From Bacillota bacterium (lineage in GTDB: Bacteria > Bacillota > UBA994 > UBA5500): a stretch of DNA of 64,000 nt. Shown here in pieces: positions 53,991 to 62,849 of this stretch; within the stretch, counting starts at the first letter, position 1, and the number at the start of each line of letters is the position of its first letter. The notes under the pieces are model-generated. The model saw nothing but the letters and a program-made list of their open reading frames with translations. It was not told the DNA's origin and did no database searches. The stretch spans positions 1 to 64,000 of the forward strand of contig JAEZJZ010000020.1 in NCBI GenBank assembly GCA_023436245.1, written 5' to 3'. Made by a program: the position numbers and the translations under genes.

Positions 53991-54752
53991 GTGGTGAGAG
54001 AATGCACTGTGATGATTTCCGACCTGCACCTAGGCGACGTCCGCTGGACTAGCGAGAGGTACGACCTGCTCATCGATTTTCTGAACAAGTTCGTGGTGAG
54101 GAAGGCAGAGCGGCTGGTGATTGCCGGTGATCTGCTGGAATGGCTGCAGTATGAGGTGAAAGTTCTCGGGCGTGCAAAGGACGTCATCTTTCTGCTGTAG
54201 AGCCTACCAGTGAAGGGCATTGAGGTGATTTACGTGGCCGGCAATCATGACCTGGACATGTGCCTGATGGCCGTGAAGGAAATGCCTGCCCCGGTGATCT
54301 ATCCGCGCCTGCACCTCGACATCTATGGCGCATCAGTGCATGTTGAGCACGGGCATTTCTATGACCCTACCATTCAGGCAGTTCCCGGGGCGGCAACCTT
54401 CTTTGCCAAATGGGGTGGACTGGCGTTGGATGCAATTGGCCCTCAGCTGGAAGACGCCTTGGGATCATTCAAGGACGCTCTCTTGGGTACGAAACCACGG
54501 ACCACCGGCCAATCGGGACGGGCGGTGGAGCAGCACGACCGGTACACCAGAGCAGCAACCAAACTGGCTGTCGATGGCGACCATGACATCGTCGTCTTTG
54601 GGCATACCCACAGAGCGCTCAAGCAGGAGTTGGACTGGGCTCGCCGCTTTGGGAGAAGGCGACTGTATGTGAACACAGGCGATTGGCAGGTGCATTCCGA
54701 CTACGTAGTTTTCGCCCAGGATGGCAAAATCTCTCTGGGGTCGTGGCAGTAG
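53991..54752 (+). pseudogene. Calcineurin-like phosphoesterase interrupted by an in-frame TAG
   Basis: One reading frame carries every metallophosphoesterase motif: ISDLHLGD, VIAGDLLEWL, VAGNHDLD, HVEHGHFYD and VVFGHTHRA. It is broken by a TAG at 54198-54200 between DVIFLL and SLPVKGIEVIYV. There is no frameshift, and a single CAG to TAG change would explain it. The N-terminal fragment has 69 residues, the rest 180. The start is GTG at 53991 (or 53994) after GGAGGTG. The enzyme would resemble LpxH-like or nucleotide phosphoesterases. It is probably inactive unless the stop is read through. Confidence 0.8.
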
Positions 54753-54893
54753 ATTGTGGCGCACTTAGGGCGCTGCGCTGATGACCGAAACCACCTTTGA
54801 AATCGAGTTCCTGAGCTGCATAACGAAATGGTAGGTAACTCACCATGGAGTCTCACTTCCCACTGCCCAGGCTGCCAGAAGAGCTATTGGCGA

Positions 54894-54926
54894 AGAAGAC
54901 ACGCAGGCAGGCCCTGCGTGTCTTCT
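54894..54926. terminator. Bidirectional terminator
   Basis: A perfect 14-bp stem (AGAAGACACGCAGG / CCTGCGTGTCTTCT) has a 5-nt loop, between the convergent phosphoesterase and CuAO_N genes. Confidence 0.75.
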
Positions 54927-54989
54927 CCACTAGCTCCCCTTCACTACCTGAAAGGACTGAATGACTGAGTCGAACTCGACCTCCAGGGC

Positions 54990-56672
54990 TCAAAACTTCA
55001 CCCGCAGTTGCTCGGATGAACCAAGTGGAACCTGCACGTCGGTCGCGTGAGCAACGCCAAAATAGTATTTCGAGTTCTCGCCAATCAACCTCAGTCCGTA
55101 CATGTCCGCATTCTGTTGCAGGTTCTCGCTGGTGGTTGTTGTCTTGTCGTAGATTTCTACTCTGCCTACTACGCAATAGGGCCATCTAGGCTCCAGTGCC
55201 TGCACCGGTCGGTAAACGAAGAACAATGTACTACCCTCTTGGCGCAGCTCCACCTCGCGCGCAAAGCTGCTCGGCATAGCCAACGAAAACCCCATCTGAT
55301 CGTTCCGATAGGTAACATCTCCCCGCTGACCCGCCGTGACTACGGCCTGCCGCAGAGCATCGTTCCACTCAACGCAGTACCCAAGCAGTTCCGCAACCTG
55401 ACGCAGGGGTGCCAGAGTGAATCCTTCCTGTATTACCGCTGGCCGTTCCATCTGTATCTCCTGCCCGTTCAGCTCGAGCGTGGGGTTACCGGGAATCAGC
55501 CGCAGCAGCTGTTCGTGTCCACTGATCAGGACTACCCTATCCTCCGCGAGCCACTCCACCTGGTGACCCAGTTGCTCAAACAACGGCTTCACAGGCACCA
55601 GGAGGCGCCCCTCTTTCAGCTGGGGAGACAGAGGCAGCAGTATCTCAGAGGTTTCGTTGCTGTGCGCCGTTAGCAGAGGTTCATTGGGGTAGTATGTGAG
55701 AACAACACTCGGCACAGTTGTTGCCGGAACGTGCTCGAAGCTGAACTCGCCTCCTTGGAAGGAGGACTCTCCAAAGGTAGCCGTGATCAGCAGAGTGTCA
55801 TCGCTCAGGAGGAAGTCCTCATCCTCGCTCCAGTGCCAAATCATCATCTGTCCCTGTGCCGCGGTGGCGTGGATGCGGAAGTTGTGCGGGCCCTCTTCCA
55901 GATCAATGATGCCTTTATCAAAGTTGAAGGCAACCCGACCCTGTGCGTCAGTCTTGCCGTGGAACAGGGCGATCGGTCCGTCTTCCATGCTCTTGTAGAT
56001 ATAAATGGTCGCCCCTTCAGCAGGGCCCCCTTGGGGAGTGAAAGCCTGAACGACGAAGGGCTTCGTTTCCCCGGTAACGTATCTCCCGTCAGGCCAGCAG
56101 CTTTCCAGCGTCAAGGCCTCGGACATTTCATTGAAGCTTCGTCCGAAAGCTAGGGAGAGCATGCCCTCCTCATGCTCGTAGGAGCCGATGCGCAGAGGGA
56201 TACATGCCTTATCCCGGAATGACTGGACAAAGCCAATATTCACCGGAACCCGGCCCTGCAGCGTGTCTATCTCGCCTGTCAAACTCGCATGGACATAGTC
56301 TTCGCCCCCAACCTGCATGGCCCGCAGTTCCCCCGTTGCCGAGAAACCCAGCTCCAGTTCCTCCGCCGCCAGAGTGCCTGTACCCTTCACCTCTCGGCGG
56401 AACTCGGATAGCGCTGCGCCGACGACGAGCTCTAGCTTCAGATGGCAGTTGTCCTCGGTGAGAGCACCCCTCTCTTTTCCCAGGAAGCTCTCAGCCCCCA
56501 GGATCTCCTGAGGCGAACTGGCGTTGTAGTCATTTCGTTTGTCAAAGGATAACTCGTAGCAATACACGTTACCAGGCGGTATCAGCGTATGCGGCTGAGC
56601 GGCCGCCAGGGTATTGACGGGAGTTACCAGCAACAGAGTGAACACTGTGAGACAGAGCAAAAACCGTCGCAT
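54990..56672 (-). CDS. Secreted protein with CuAO_N domains
   Basis: This is a 560-aa exported protein. The signal peptide is MRRFLLCLTVFTLLLVTPV with cleavage near LAAAQ. Residues 30-220 are specific to this protein and to the relic at 40680 (LIPPGNVYCYE, GAESFLGKERGALTEDNC). A middle beta domain (GGPAEGATIYIYKSMEDG, then KTDAQGRVAFNFDKG) is Ig/transthyretin-like. Residues about 340-450 hold the paired CuAO_N repeats (GRLLVPVKPLFEQLGHQVEW, EGFTLAPLRQVAELLGYCVEW). The C-terminal 100 residues form a separate domain. The start has AGGAGG 8 nt upstream. The aldolase gene lies 58 bp upstream on the same strand. Confidence 0.82.
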   Translation of the reverse strand: MRRFLLCLTVFTLLLVTPVNTLAAAQPHTLIPPGNVYCYELSFDKRNDYNASSPQEILGAESFLGKERGALTEDNCHLKLELVVGAALSEFRREVKGTGTLAAEELELGFSATGELRAMQVGGEDYVHASLTGEIDTLQGRVPVNIGFVQSFRDKACIPLRIGSYEHEEGMLSLAFGRSFNEMSEALTLESCWPDGRYVTGETKPFVVQAFTPQGGPAEGATIYIYKSMEDGPIALFHGKTDAQGRVAFNFDKGIIDLEEGPHNFRIHATAAQGQMMIWHWSEDEDFLLSDDTLLITATFGESSFQGGEFSFEHVPATTVPSVVLTYYPNEPLLTAHSNETSEILLPLSPQLKEGRLLVPVKPLFEQLGHQVEWLAEDRVVLISGHEQLLRLIPGNPTLELNGQEIQMERPAVIQEGFTLAPLRQVAELLGYCVEWNDALRQAVVTAGQRGDVTYRNDQMGFSLAMPSSFAREVELRQEGSTLFFVYRPVQALEPRWPYCVVGRVEIYDKTTTTSENLQQNADMYGLRLIGENSKYYFGVAHATDVQVPLGSSEQLRVKF

Positions 56673-56730
56673 TTTCGGAACCTCCTATCCCTTTTCTTCG
56701 TCGGAGAACCTCCGGGGCTGCCGTATCCCT

Positions 56731-57477
56731 TCAACGCAAAAACTCCCGGCTGCCGGTTTCCAGTAGGGTCGTCAGATGTGTGTAGTAGTACAAGACACCC
56801 TGATGGATGGGCTTATGTCGGTATTGGGAGTTGCCGGCTGTTCCTGCCACCCGGCCTGCTGCAGTGATCGCCCGAACAGCATCCCCGATGACCTGCTCAA
56901 CTGTCGGATGGTCCTTCTGACCAGGGAAACCCAGGGCCTGCGAGAGATCGCTCGGGCCGATGAAAAGAACGTCAACGCCTGGAACTTGGGCAATACCTGC
57001 TATGTTCTCAATGGCCTCAGTGTCCTCCAGTTGCACACAGACCAGAGTGTCTTCATTGGCCTCTTGAACATACTGCTGCATGTCCAGGCCAAACCCATAG
57101 CCGGCTGACCTAGTTCCTACAGCCAAGCCCCGGCTCCCCAACGGGTGGTACTTCACCGCCTGGATGACTCGGCAGGCCTCTTCGGCAGTACTAACATGAG
57201 GGACCTGCACCCCCAGCGCGCCACTGTCCATGGCCTCCAAGATGGCCAGGGGGTCGCCGGAATGCGGGCGGACAATGGGGGTGACTCCGCTGGCATTGGC
57301 CGCCATGATCATCAGCTCCATCGTCTCGCGGTTGATCGTTCCGTGTTCTCGATCAATCAGCACCCAATCGAAGCCCAACCAGCCGATCATCTCAACGATC
57401 TGCGGTGAAGGAATCATTACCGAAACACCGAGCGCCTGCTGACCGGCCAGCAGTTTCTGCTTGAGTCTATTTCTCAT
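56731..57477 (-). CDS. HpcH/HpaI-family aldolase
   Basis: This 248-aa class II pyruvate aldolase resembles 4-hydroxy-2-oxoheptane-dioate aldolase and related enzymes that split or join 2-keto acids. Key segments are WVLIDREHGTINRETMELMI (catalytic His with the preceding Glu), VRPHSGDPLAILEAMDSGALGVQVPHV and DVLFIGPSDLSQALGFPGQ. The ATG at 57477 follows GGGGGTAGG; longer open frames upstream are rejected for lack of a ribosome site. It may share a transcript with the downstream CuAO_N gene, without a functional link. Confidence 0.85.
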   Translation of the reverse strand: MRNRLKQKLLAGQQALGVSVMIPSPQIVEMIGWLGFDWVLIDREHGTINRETMELMIMAANASGVTPIVRPHSGDPLAILEAMDSGALGVQVPHVSTAEEACRVIQAVKYHPLGSRGLAVGTRSAGYGFGLDMQQYVQEANEDTLVCVQLEDTEAIENIAGIAQVPGVDVLFIGPSDLSQALGFPGQKDHPTVEQVIGDAVRAITAAGRVAGTAGNSQYRHKPIHQGVLYYYTHLTTLLETGSREFLR

Positions 57478-57572
57478 CACGCCTACCCCCCGATTGTCTT
57501 TTTGCTCCACAACCTGATGGTTAATTACGGAGTGAACCACGATGCTCCTTCCCAAATAGCCTAGTTCATATC

Positions 57573-57707
57573 TTAATCTTCTTCGCTCGGGAGTCGGCCA
57601 ATCTTGCGCAGCATTTCCTTGATTTCTTCCAGTTGATTAAACTGCAACAACCAATGCACCGGGACAAGCAACATGAGTATTGCCCCAAAAACCACCAAGA
57701 CGTCCAT
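57573..57707 (-). CDS. 44-aa small membrane protein
   Basis: This short gene starts with ATG at 57707, preceded by GGAGGAGGGTGTGT, an excellent ribosome site. It encodes a hydrophobic N-terminal half (MDVLVVFGAILMLLVPVHWL) and an amphipathic, charged C-terminal half (NQLEEIKEMLRKIGRLPSEED). The layout of one membrane helix and a short helical cytosolic tail is typical of small regulatory membrane proteins. No other gene overlaps it. The function is unknown. Confidence 0.65.
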   Translation of the reverse strand: MDVLVVFGAILMLLVPVHWLLQFNQLEEIKEMLRKIGRLPSEED

Positions 57708-58033
57708 ACACACCCTCCTCCCACAGATACCCGTTTCACACCCATGACTGCAAAAGCACTAAGGCAGCTCACTTACCACTAACCTCCCGCTCAGGAACCT
57801 CTCGTGATGTTAAGACAACTGGGAAGGATTTGTGCAACAAGAAATATGAAAGGCCTCGTGCATACCCTACTCCTCGATAGAAACCATTGCCTTTGGCCAT
57901 GGCTGGTGCTACATACCCCCATGGCGGACTTTCACCGCTGAGTTAAGGCCATACGTGGCGCGCGAACAGAAGACCCCACCGAGAATGCTCAGGCAGCCTC
58001 TGTGGGGTCTCTCTTGTGGCATCATCCGGTGGC
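57708..58033. other. Gene-free region with hairpin
   Basis: No gene is supported. Near 57910-57960 the text TACCCCCATGGCGGACTTTC resembles debris of an old repetitive element, but it cannot be named. AGACCCCAC (57971-57979) and GTGGGGTCT (58002-58010) form a hairpin after the M24 peptidase gene, a plausible terminator. Confidence 0.45.
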
Positions 58034-59296
58034 TCAGCGGGAAGGAATGAGTATTAGTTCTTCCTGCGGCGGGATCAGGTACTCCGCCCCGTCTGCAGTG
58101 ACCACAGCCATCTCTTCCACCGAGATGAGCTTCTCGCCCTGACCGTATGAACAAGTCTCCTCCCAGGAGAAGAAGCCGTCAAAGGCAAAGGTCTGTCCAG
58201 GGCGTAGCTTGCGCAGGGAGTCGTGTGGCGGCACTTCGCGTTGCCCGCCGGTGAGGGCGGGGCCAATATCATGGGCCCAGTAGCCCACGGGGTGACCGGT
58301 ACCCCACTTCACCGGGTGGGAGCCCGTCTTCCGCATCCATTCGCGCTGGGCCTGATCCACGTCAAGCCCGCGCGCCCCTGGCTTCATGGCGGCTAAGGCA
58401 ATGCGGTGGCCCTGCCTGGCCAGGGCGAACTTATGCAAGGCCTCGGATGGCGCTTCCTGCTGCCCTGGGGCCAGCACATAGGCAAAGCGCTGATAGTCTG
58501 TGCACCAGACTCCGAACACCTTGATGCCGAAGTCAGTCTGAATGAAGTCGCCGGGTTGAATAACCTTGTCCGTGGGGCCGGCGTGGCCGCGCGGAAACCC
58601 GGAGTTGACATTCGGGTTTTGGTCGGGCGCCCAGGCATCCTCCACCCCCAGCTCCGCCATCCTGGCTTTCAGGTAGCGGGCCACATCGGAGTCGCGCGTG
58701 ACGCCCGGCACAACCTGCGCGTAGGCCTCTTGCTGCAACTGCACAGTCAAAGCCCCCGCCTGGCGCATGATCTCCACCTCTGCCGGCAGCTTCACGGACA
58801 GCCATTCCAGCACCAGGCTCTCCGAGGAAACCAGCCTCCCCCGCAACTCGTCGCTGAGCGCCTGCTCCAACTCGGTGCGCTGGCTCCAAGAAAGGCCGTC
58901 GGCAACATTACGGGCTGAACAGTTGACCGCAATCTGCTGCGGGTTGGCCAGCGCCAACCGCCCAGCCAGCGTGCTCCAGATCTCACCGGGTTGTTCTAGG
59001 GCAACAACCTCATCGTGCAGGGCCAGATCGCGCAGCCCGACCGCCTCGCCCCAAGGGCTGATAGCGATCGACTTCACCCGCGTGCCCTGCACCAGGAACA
59101 AGAAGGCAGCGGTGCCGCCCGCGTTTTCGCCTCCGACATGCATCGCCAGCGGGTCATTGGCGTTCTCGCGGCAGATCACCACCCAGGCGTCCACGCCAGC
59201 CAGCTGCATCGCTTGGGGCAGCAACTGTTCTATCCTGGCCTTGCGTATACCCGGCCAGGGGTTGTGTTTCGGGTCGAACGGCTTTAGGTTATCCAT
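58034..59296 (-). CDS. M24-family metallopeptidase (Xaa-Pro peptidase-like)
   Basis: This is a 420-aa protein with creatinase-type architecture: an N-terminal non-catalytic domain (to about residue 180) and a C-terminal pita-bread domain. Metal-site segments are FIQTDFGIKVFGVWCTDYQRF (two Asp), WGTGHPVGYWAHDIGP (His), FDGFFSWEE and ISVEEMAVVT (Glu). It is probably a cytosolic dipeptidase or aminopeptidase for X-Pro or similar peptides. The ATG start has GAGGAG about 11 nt upstream. The M20 dipeptidase gene upstream runs in the same direction, but repeat family B separates them, so they need not be an operon. Confidence 0.85.
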   Translation of the reverse strand: MDNLKPFDPKHNPWPGIRKARIEQLLPQAMQLAGVDAWVVICRENANDPLAMHVGGENAGGTAAFLFLVQGTRVKSIAISPWGEAVGLRDLALHDEVVALEQPGEIWSTLAGRLALANPQQIAVNCSARNVADGLSWSQRTELEQALSDELRGRLVSSESLVLEWLSVKLPAEVEIMRQAGALTVQLQQEAYAQVVPGVTRDSDVARYLKARMAELGVEDAWAPDQNPNVNSGFPRGHAGPTDKVIQPGDFIQTDFGIKVFGVWCTDYQRFAYVLAPGQQEAPSEALHKFALARQGHRIALAAMKPGARGLDVDQAQREWMRKTGSHPVKWGTGHPVGYWAHDIGPALTGGQREVPPHDSLRKLRPGQTFAFDGFFSWEETCSYGQGEKLISVEEMAVVTADGAEYLIPPQEELILIPSR

Positions 59297-59360
59297 AGTT
59301 GCTCATCTCCTCTTCGCCAGTTAAGCAGCATGCGAGACTGTTCATTTTGCCCCTCGTAGC

Positions 59361-59400
59361 GGCTCGGCATGCCGAGCCGTATCCCGCAGCATGCTGCGGG
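59361..59400. repeat. GGCTCGGC and GCAGCATGC palindromes (family B), copy 4
   Basis: A perfect GGCTCGGCATGCCGAGCC (59361-59378) is followed by a perfect CCCGCAGCATGCTGCGGG (59383-59400). Flanking words (GCATGCGAGACTGTTC, CACTTTCTGAACGCTCTCGC) match the cluster at 30.2 kb. Confidence 0.8.
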
Positions 59401-59449
59401 GTCTACGGTAAGAAGAAAGCCACTTTCTGAACGCTCTCGCATACCGAGC

Positions 59450-60853
59450 CTACGAATTGGCCAACCCCACCATGGCCAGCACATAGATGCGAGCGCAGCG
59501 CATCAAGTTCCCCAAGCTAATATGCTCATCCTTCTGGTGAGCAAGCTCCGGTTCGCCCGGGAAGACCGGCCCAAAGGCCACCGCTTCCGGCATCATCTTG
59601 GCGTAGGTGCCGCCACCGATGGCAAAGGCGGTTGGCTCTTGCCCAGTCTCTTCCTGATAAACCTGCTGCAGCACCTTGACCACCGGACTATCCTTGGCCA
59701 CGTGATGTGGCTTACCGGTGGAGATGACGGTGTAGGTGAAGCCCGCCGCCTCAACCACCTGCCTGGCCCCGGCATGCACCTGCTCGCCGACAAAGCTGAC
59801 TGGGAAACGGGTGTTGATCGCCAACTCAGCCACATCATTCTCCCAGCGCACGATACCCAAGTTGGCCGTCAACAAGCCGGAAATCTCGTCGCGTAAGCCG
59901 ATACCCAACCCCTGCCCATTGTACTGGTTGCGCAGACGGTCACGCATGAACTGTACGAACTGCAGTTGATCCACCGGCAGCGGCAGCATTGCCAGGAAGG
60001 TAGCCAACTCCACGGCCGCATTCACGCCTTCTTCCGGCATGGCTCCGTGGGCCGAAACCCCCTTGGCGGTGATTACGATCCCCCGCTCTCCCGCCTCAAA
60101 GCTAACGCTGGCGCCGGGCAGAGCGCTGAATCCGGATAGCGCGGCCTGGATAGCTTCTTCCCCAACGCCCGCCACCACAGCGGTGGCCCGATCGGGAACG
60201 ATGTTGGTCCGTTCGCCGCTCTGGAAGGAGACCACCCGCGCCCCAGACGTCGGCGCAAAGCTCGCGCCAATCTTGAAGGTAGTGCTGCCTTTTTCCGCGT
60301 TGATGATCGGGAACATGGCATCCGGTGAGAAACCTTGCCGCGGCTTCTCTTCCCGCTCGAAGTAGTAGGGCAGGTCCAGCCAGCCGCTCTCTTCATCCGT
60401 GCCGAAGATAAGACGAATGCGCTTGTCCAGCTTGATGCCGCTCTCCTTGATCGCCTTCAATCCATAGAGAGCCGCCACCGCTGGGCCCTTGTCATCCAGG
60501 GTGCCCCGGCCATAGAGCTCGCCGTCATGAATCTCGCCCCCGAAGGCGGGATAGGTCCAATCGCTGCCGGCGGGCACCACATCCAGATGCACCAGCACAC
60601 CGATCAAATCGTCCCCCTCGCCGACCTCGACGTGCCCGGCATAGCCATCAACATTCTTAGCCGTGAGGCCCAGAGCGCGCCCTGCCTCCACCATGAACTC
60701 CAGCGCCCTGGCCAACTCCGGTCCAAACGGCGCCCCCGGCTCCGCCTCCGTCTCCACCGACGGGATCTGAATCACCTGCTGTAAGGTCTTAATCATCTCA
60801 TCCCCGTATCCATCGAGAATGCCCAACAATCGCTCTTTGTCCAATCGTTTCAT
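59450..60853 (-). CDS. pepV: M20-family dipeptidase (PepV-like)
   Basis: This is a 467-aa zinc dipeptidase. Metal and catalytic residues are visible in LVHLDVVPAG (His, Asp), RGTLDDKGPA (bridging Asp), FGTDEESGW (catalytic Glu pair) and DAMFPIINAEKG. Length and the large insertion (lid domain, about residues 185-380) fit PepV, which hydrolyses dipeptides with broad specificity. The start ATG directly follows AAGGAG; an earlier GTTAGG may help. A relic of this gene's first 50 bp is found at 41884. The gene symbol rests on family resemblance only. Confidence 0.87.
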   Translation of the reverse strand: MKRLDKERLLGILDGYGDEMIKTLQQVIQIPSVETEAEPGAPFGPELARALEFMVEAGRALGLTAKNVDGYAGHVEVGEGDDLIGVLVHLDVVPAGSDWTYPAFGGEIHDGELYGRGTLDDKGPAVAALYGLKAIKESGIKLDKRIRLIFGTDEESGWLDLPYYFEREEKPRQGFSPDAMFPIINAEKGSTTFKIGASFAPTSGARVVSFQSGERTNIVPDRATAVVAGVGEEAIQAALSGFSALPGASVSFEAGERGIVITAKGVSAHGAMPEEGVNAAVELATFLAMLPLPVDQLQFVQFMRDRLRNQYNGQGLGIGLRDEISGLLTANLGIVRWENDVAELAINTRFPVSFVGEQVHAGARQVVEAAGFTYTVISTGKPHHVAKDSPVVKVLQQVYQEETGQEPTAFAIGGGTYAKMMPEAVAFGPVFPGEPELAHQKDEHISLGNLMRCARIYVLAMVGLANS

Positions 60854-60950
60854 CTCCTTGCCTAACCTCTGATGGATTGTTCTACAGCGGGGGCGGGATT
60901 ACCTTGGTGGGAACTGCTCTTGCGACGGCTGGTCTACCAATTAGGGCAAG

Positions 60951-61175
60951 TTACTCAACCGCCTTACATGTTCGCCACGACGGCTGATCCCAGGAGAACA
61001 GAAAAGCAGCCCGCACGCGAGCTGCCCTGTACATTCTACGTCGATGCGTTGAGGATGCGCGAATAAAGCCTGATAAGTGGTTCCAAGGTACCGTTGTGAG
61101 CGACAGCTCCTGGCGGTCCGTAATCCCCAACTTGTTGGGGAAAATATCCTCTGGCTCAGAAAAGTACTCATCCAT
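60951..61175 (-). pseudogene. N-terminal relic of a Fic-family gene
   Basis: Directly after the VbhA-like gene, an ATG opens DEYFSEPEDIFPNKLGITDRQEL, the usual beginning of Fic proteins (Y...D.L.NKLGI.D..EL). Homology stops within about 25 residues and the catalytic HPFxxGNGR motif is absent on this strand, so only the entrance of the gene is left. The remaining codons are not recognisable. Confidence 0.6.
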
Positions 61176-61177
61176 GA

Positions 61178-61357
61178 TTAGGACCTCGAGTACTTAGCCT
61201 TGTACTTCAGCACTAACTCGTCAGCCGAAGCCTTGCCTGAGAGAATCAATCTACCGTCCCTGAGCGCACTCTCTGGCACAACGAAGCCCTCCATACGGGA
61301 GTTGAACAAAGCCGACTTAATGGCATAGCTCTGGCGTTTTGACGAAACTGCGCGCAT
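61178..61357 (-). CDS. VbhA-like antitoxin of a Fic module
   Basis: This is a 59-aa protein. The helical pattern (YAIKSALFNSRMEGFVVPESA, then LSGKASADELVLKYKAKYSRS) matches the short antitoxins encoded just before class I Fic toxins, which block the ATP site through an inhibitory helix with the motif [S/T]xxxE[G/N]. Here the motif reads NSRMEG, with Asn at the first position, so inhibition may be altered. The toxin gene downstream is destroyed. Start ATG 61357 follows GGGGGTG by 7 nt; 61360 is the alternative. Confidence 0.6.
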   Translation of the reverse strand: MRAVSSKRQSYAIKSALFNSRMEGFVVPESALRDGRLILSGKASADELVLKYKAKYSRS

Positions 61358-61523
61358 CATGAAACACCCCCACAAGCTGATTATGCCATATTCTGTGTCC
61401 CTTAACACTGGCGTAACTCGCATGGCGACCTCATAATCCTGACCCTGACACAGGCAGTGCATGACTCTCCTTCATATGGTCTGGACAAGGACGGGAAGAC
61501 AATTCTATGAACTGGCCTTCGTC

Positions 61524-62849
61524 TCACCTCGTCTGCAAGTCCTGCAGCAGAAGGGGCAGCAGGCGCTCTTGGTAGCCAGCCCGGCGCTCTGTCTGCATGC
61601 GCTCGCAGAGCGGCAGTAGGTCGGGTGAAGTCACCCGCTCCAGTTGCTTCAGCCGCTGTGCAGAGATAATCACGTCAGATAGCGACGCGGTATAGTCGTC
61701 GACGCCAAATCGCCAGGGCAGAAACTGCTGGTCGTAGCGATGGCGGAGCCGTTCTGCCATCAGCAGCCCTTCCGGGTCATGGTCACCGGAATAGTGGATG
61801 GTCATGCCAGCTGCGGCCAGCTTGTCCAGCAGCAAGTAGCTGGCCAGCTGGAACTGGCCATGGGTGCAGACCAGCGGAGGCACTGTGCCAGGCAGGCCGT
61901 CCAGGAGGTCGGAAAAGACACCTGGGTTCTCGACCACGAACACCCGGTCAGACCACCCTGGTGCAGCGACCACGCGAGTGAGCTTGGCCAGTTCGCGCAC
62001 GGGCACGTTCAGCACCGCACCCTCGGTCAACGCTGCCTGCCAGGAGCCCAGCGGACCCACCGCGTTCTCAGCCACCAGCCCGCAGCAGATCACGAAGTTC
62101 ATCACATCATCGCGGACAATGCCGAAGGCGTCAAGAACCAGGTTCCGCTCTGCCGTATCCACTGCAGAGCCTACCTGCCTCTGCTCAGATTGCATCAGGA
62201 GGAAGCTGAGCGCCTGCTGCAAATAGCGACCTCGAGCGAGGCCCTGGTCAAAGGCATGAGGGTCTCCGGTGAGCTCTGCCGCCCAGACCGGCAACCTCTT
62301 CACGGTGCCAGCGTCGCTCGGGAGCTGGCTGAGCGCGAGCAACACGGCTTGCAGATCAGCCTGAAGCTGATGCGGATCGTCCTTGTAGGCGGCATGGATG
62401 CTGCGCACAGCTGCCGGATTGTCCTCCACCTGCTGCAGCCAATCGCGGCAGCGTGGATGCGGGAAGCGCTCCTTTAGCTCGGTGAAAAAGTGCGCCTTTG
62501 CCGCCGCAAAACTCTCACCTGCCGCGGCTCTCGACTGCATGGACTCGCCGGTAACGGCGCCGAACAGCTCCACCAAGTCCAGTCCGCCAAAACGCGTGCG
62601 GGCCACCGCTTGCTGGAACTCCGCCAGGCCGATTATGGCCTCACTCCGACCGGAAAAGTCGCGCCCTAGCACTCCGGAGAGGGCAGCCCGCTCCGACTCG
62701 TTCAGGTCTTGCAGGCGGATGCTGCCGCCCACCCGTCCCAGGCGGCGGTAGCGTTCGGCCATGGCCGGCATCAGCCGGGCAAAGCCAGGTCCGGAGAAGT
62801 AGTCTATTGCCTGTCGCCACAGGCGCTCATTCCCGGACAAGCGCCTCAC
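61524..62849 (-). CDS. jetD: JetD-like Wadjet nuclease subunit (TIGR02679 family)
   Basis: This is a 441-aa protein. The C-terminal half carries a Toprim-like DUF2399 domain (VFVVENPGVFSDLLDG, then HYSGDHDPEGLLMAERL) whose acidic residues coordinate the metal for DNA cutting. The N-terminal half is specific to TIGR02679. The family sits in a four-gene neighbourhood (TIGR02677, 02678, 02680, 02679) now known as Wadjet, an SMC-like complex that destroys plasmids by loop extrusion and cleavage. The start overlaps the SMC-like gene end by 23 bp, fitting one operon. GTG at 62849 was used; TTG at 62840 is possible. Confidence 0.8.
   Translation of the reverse strand: MRRLSGNERLWRQAIDYFSGPGFARLMPAMAERYRRLGRVGGSIRLQDLNESERAALSGVLGRDFSGRSEAIIGLAEFQQAVARTRFGGLDLVELFGAVTGESMQSRAAAGESFAAAKAHFFTELKERFPHPRCRDWLQQVEDNPAAVRSIHAAYKDDPHQLQADLQAVLLALSQLPSDAGTVKRLPVWAAELTGDPHAFDQGLARGRYLQQALSFLLMQSEQRQVGSAVDTAERNLVLDAFGIVRDDVMNFVICCGLVAENAVGPLGSWQAALTEGAVLNVPVRELAKLTRVVAAPGWSDRVFVVENPGVFSDLLDGLPGTVPPLVCTHGQFQLASYLLLDKLAAAGMTIHYSGDHDPEGLLMAERLRHRYDQQFLPWRFGVDDYTASLSDVIISAQRLKQLERVTSPDLLPLCERMQTERRAGYQERLLPLLLQDLQTR

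Noticed and set aside
57900..57960. Group II intron or transposon end
   Set aside because: The wording looked familiar but no boundaries, maturase or inverted repeats are present.
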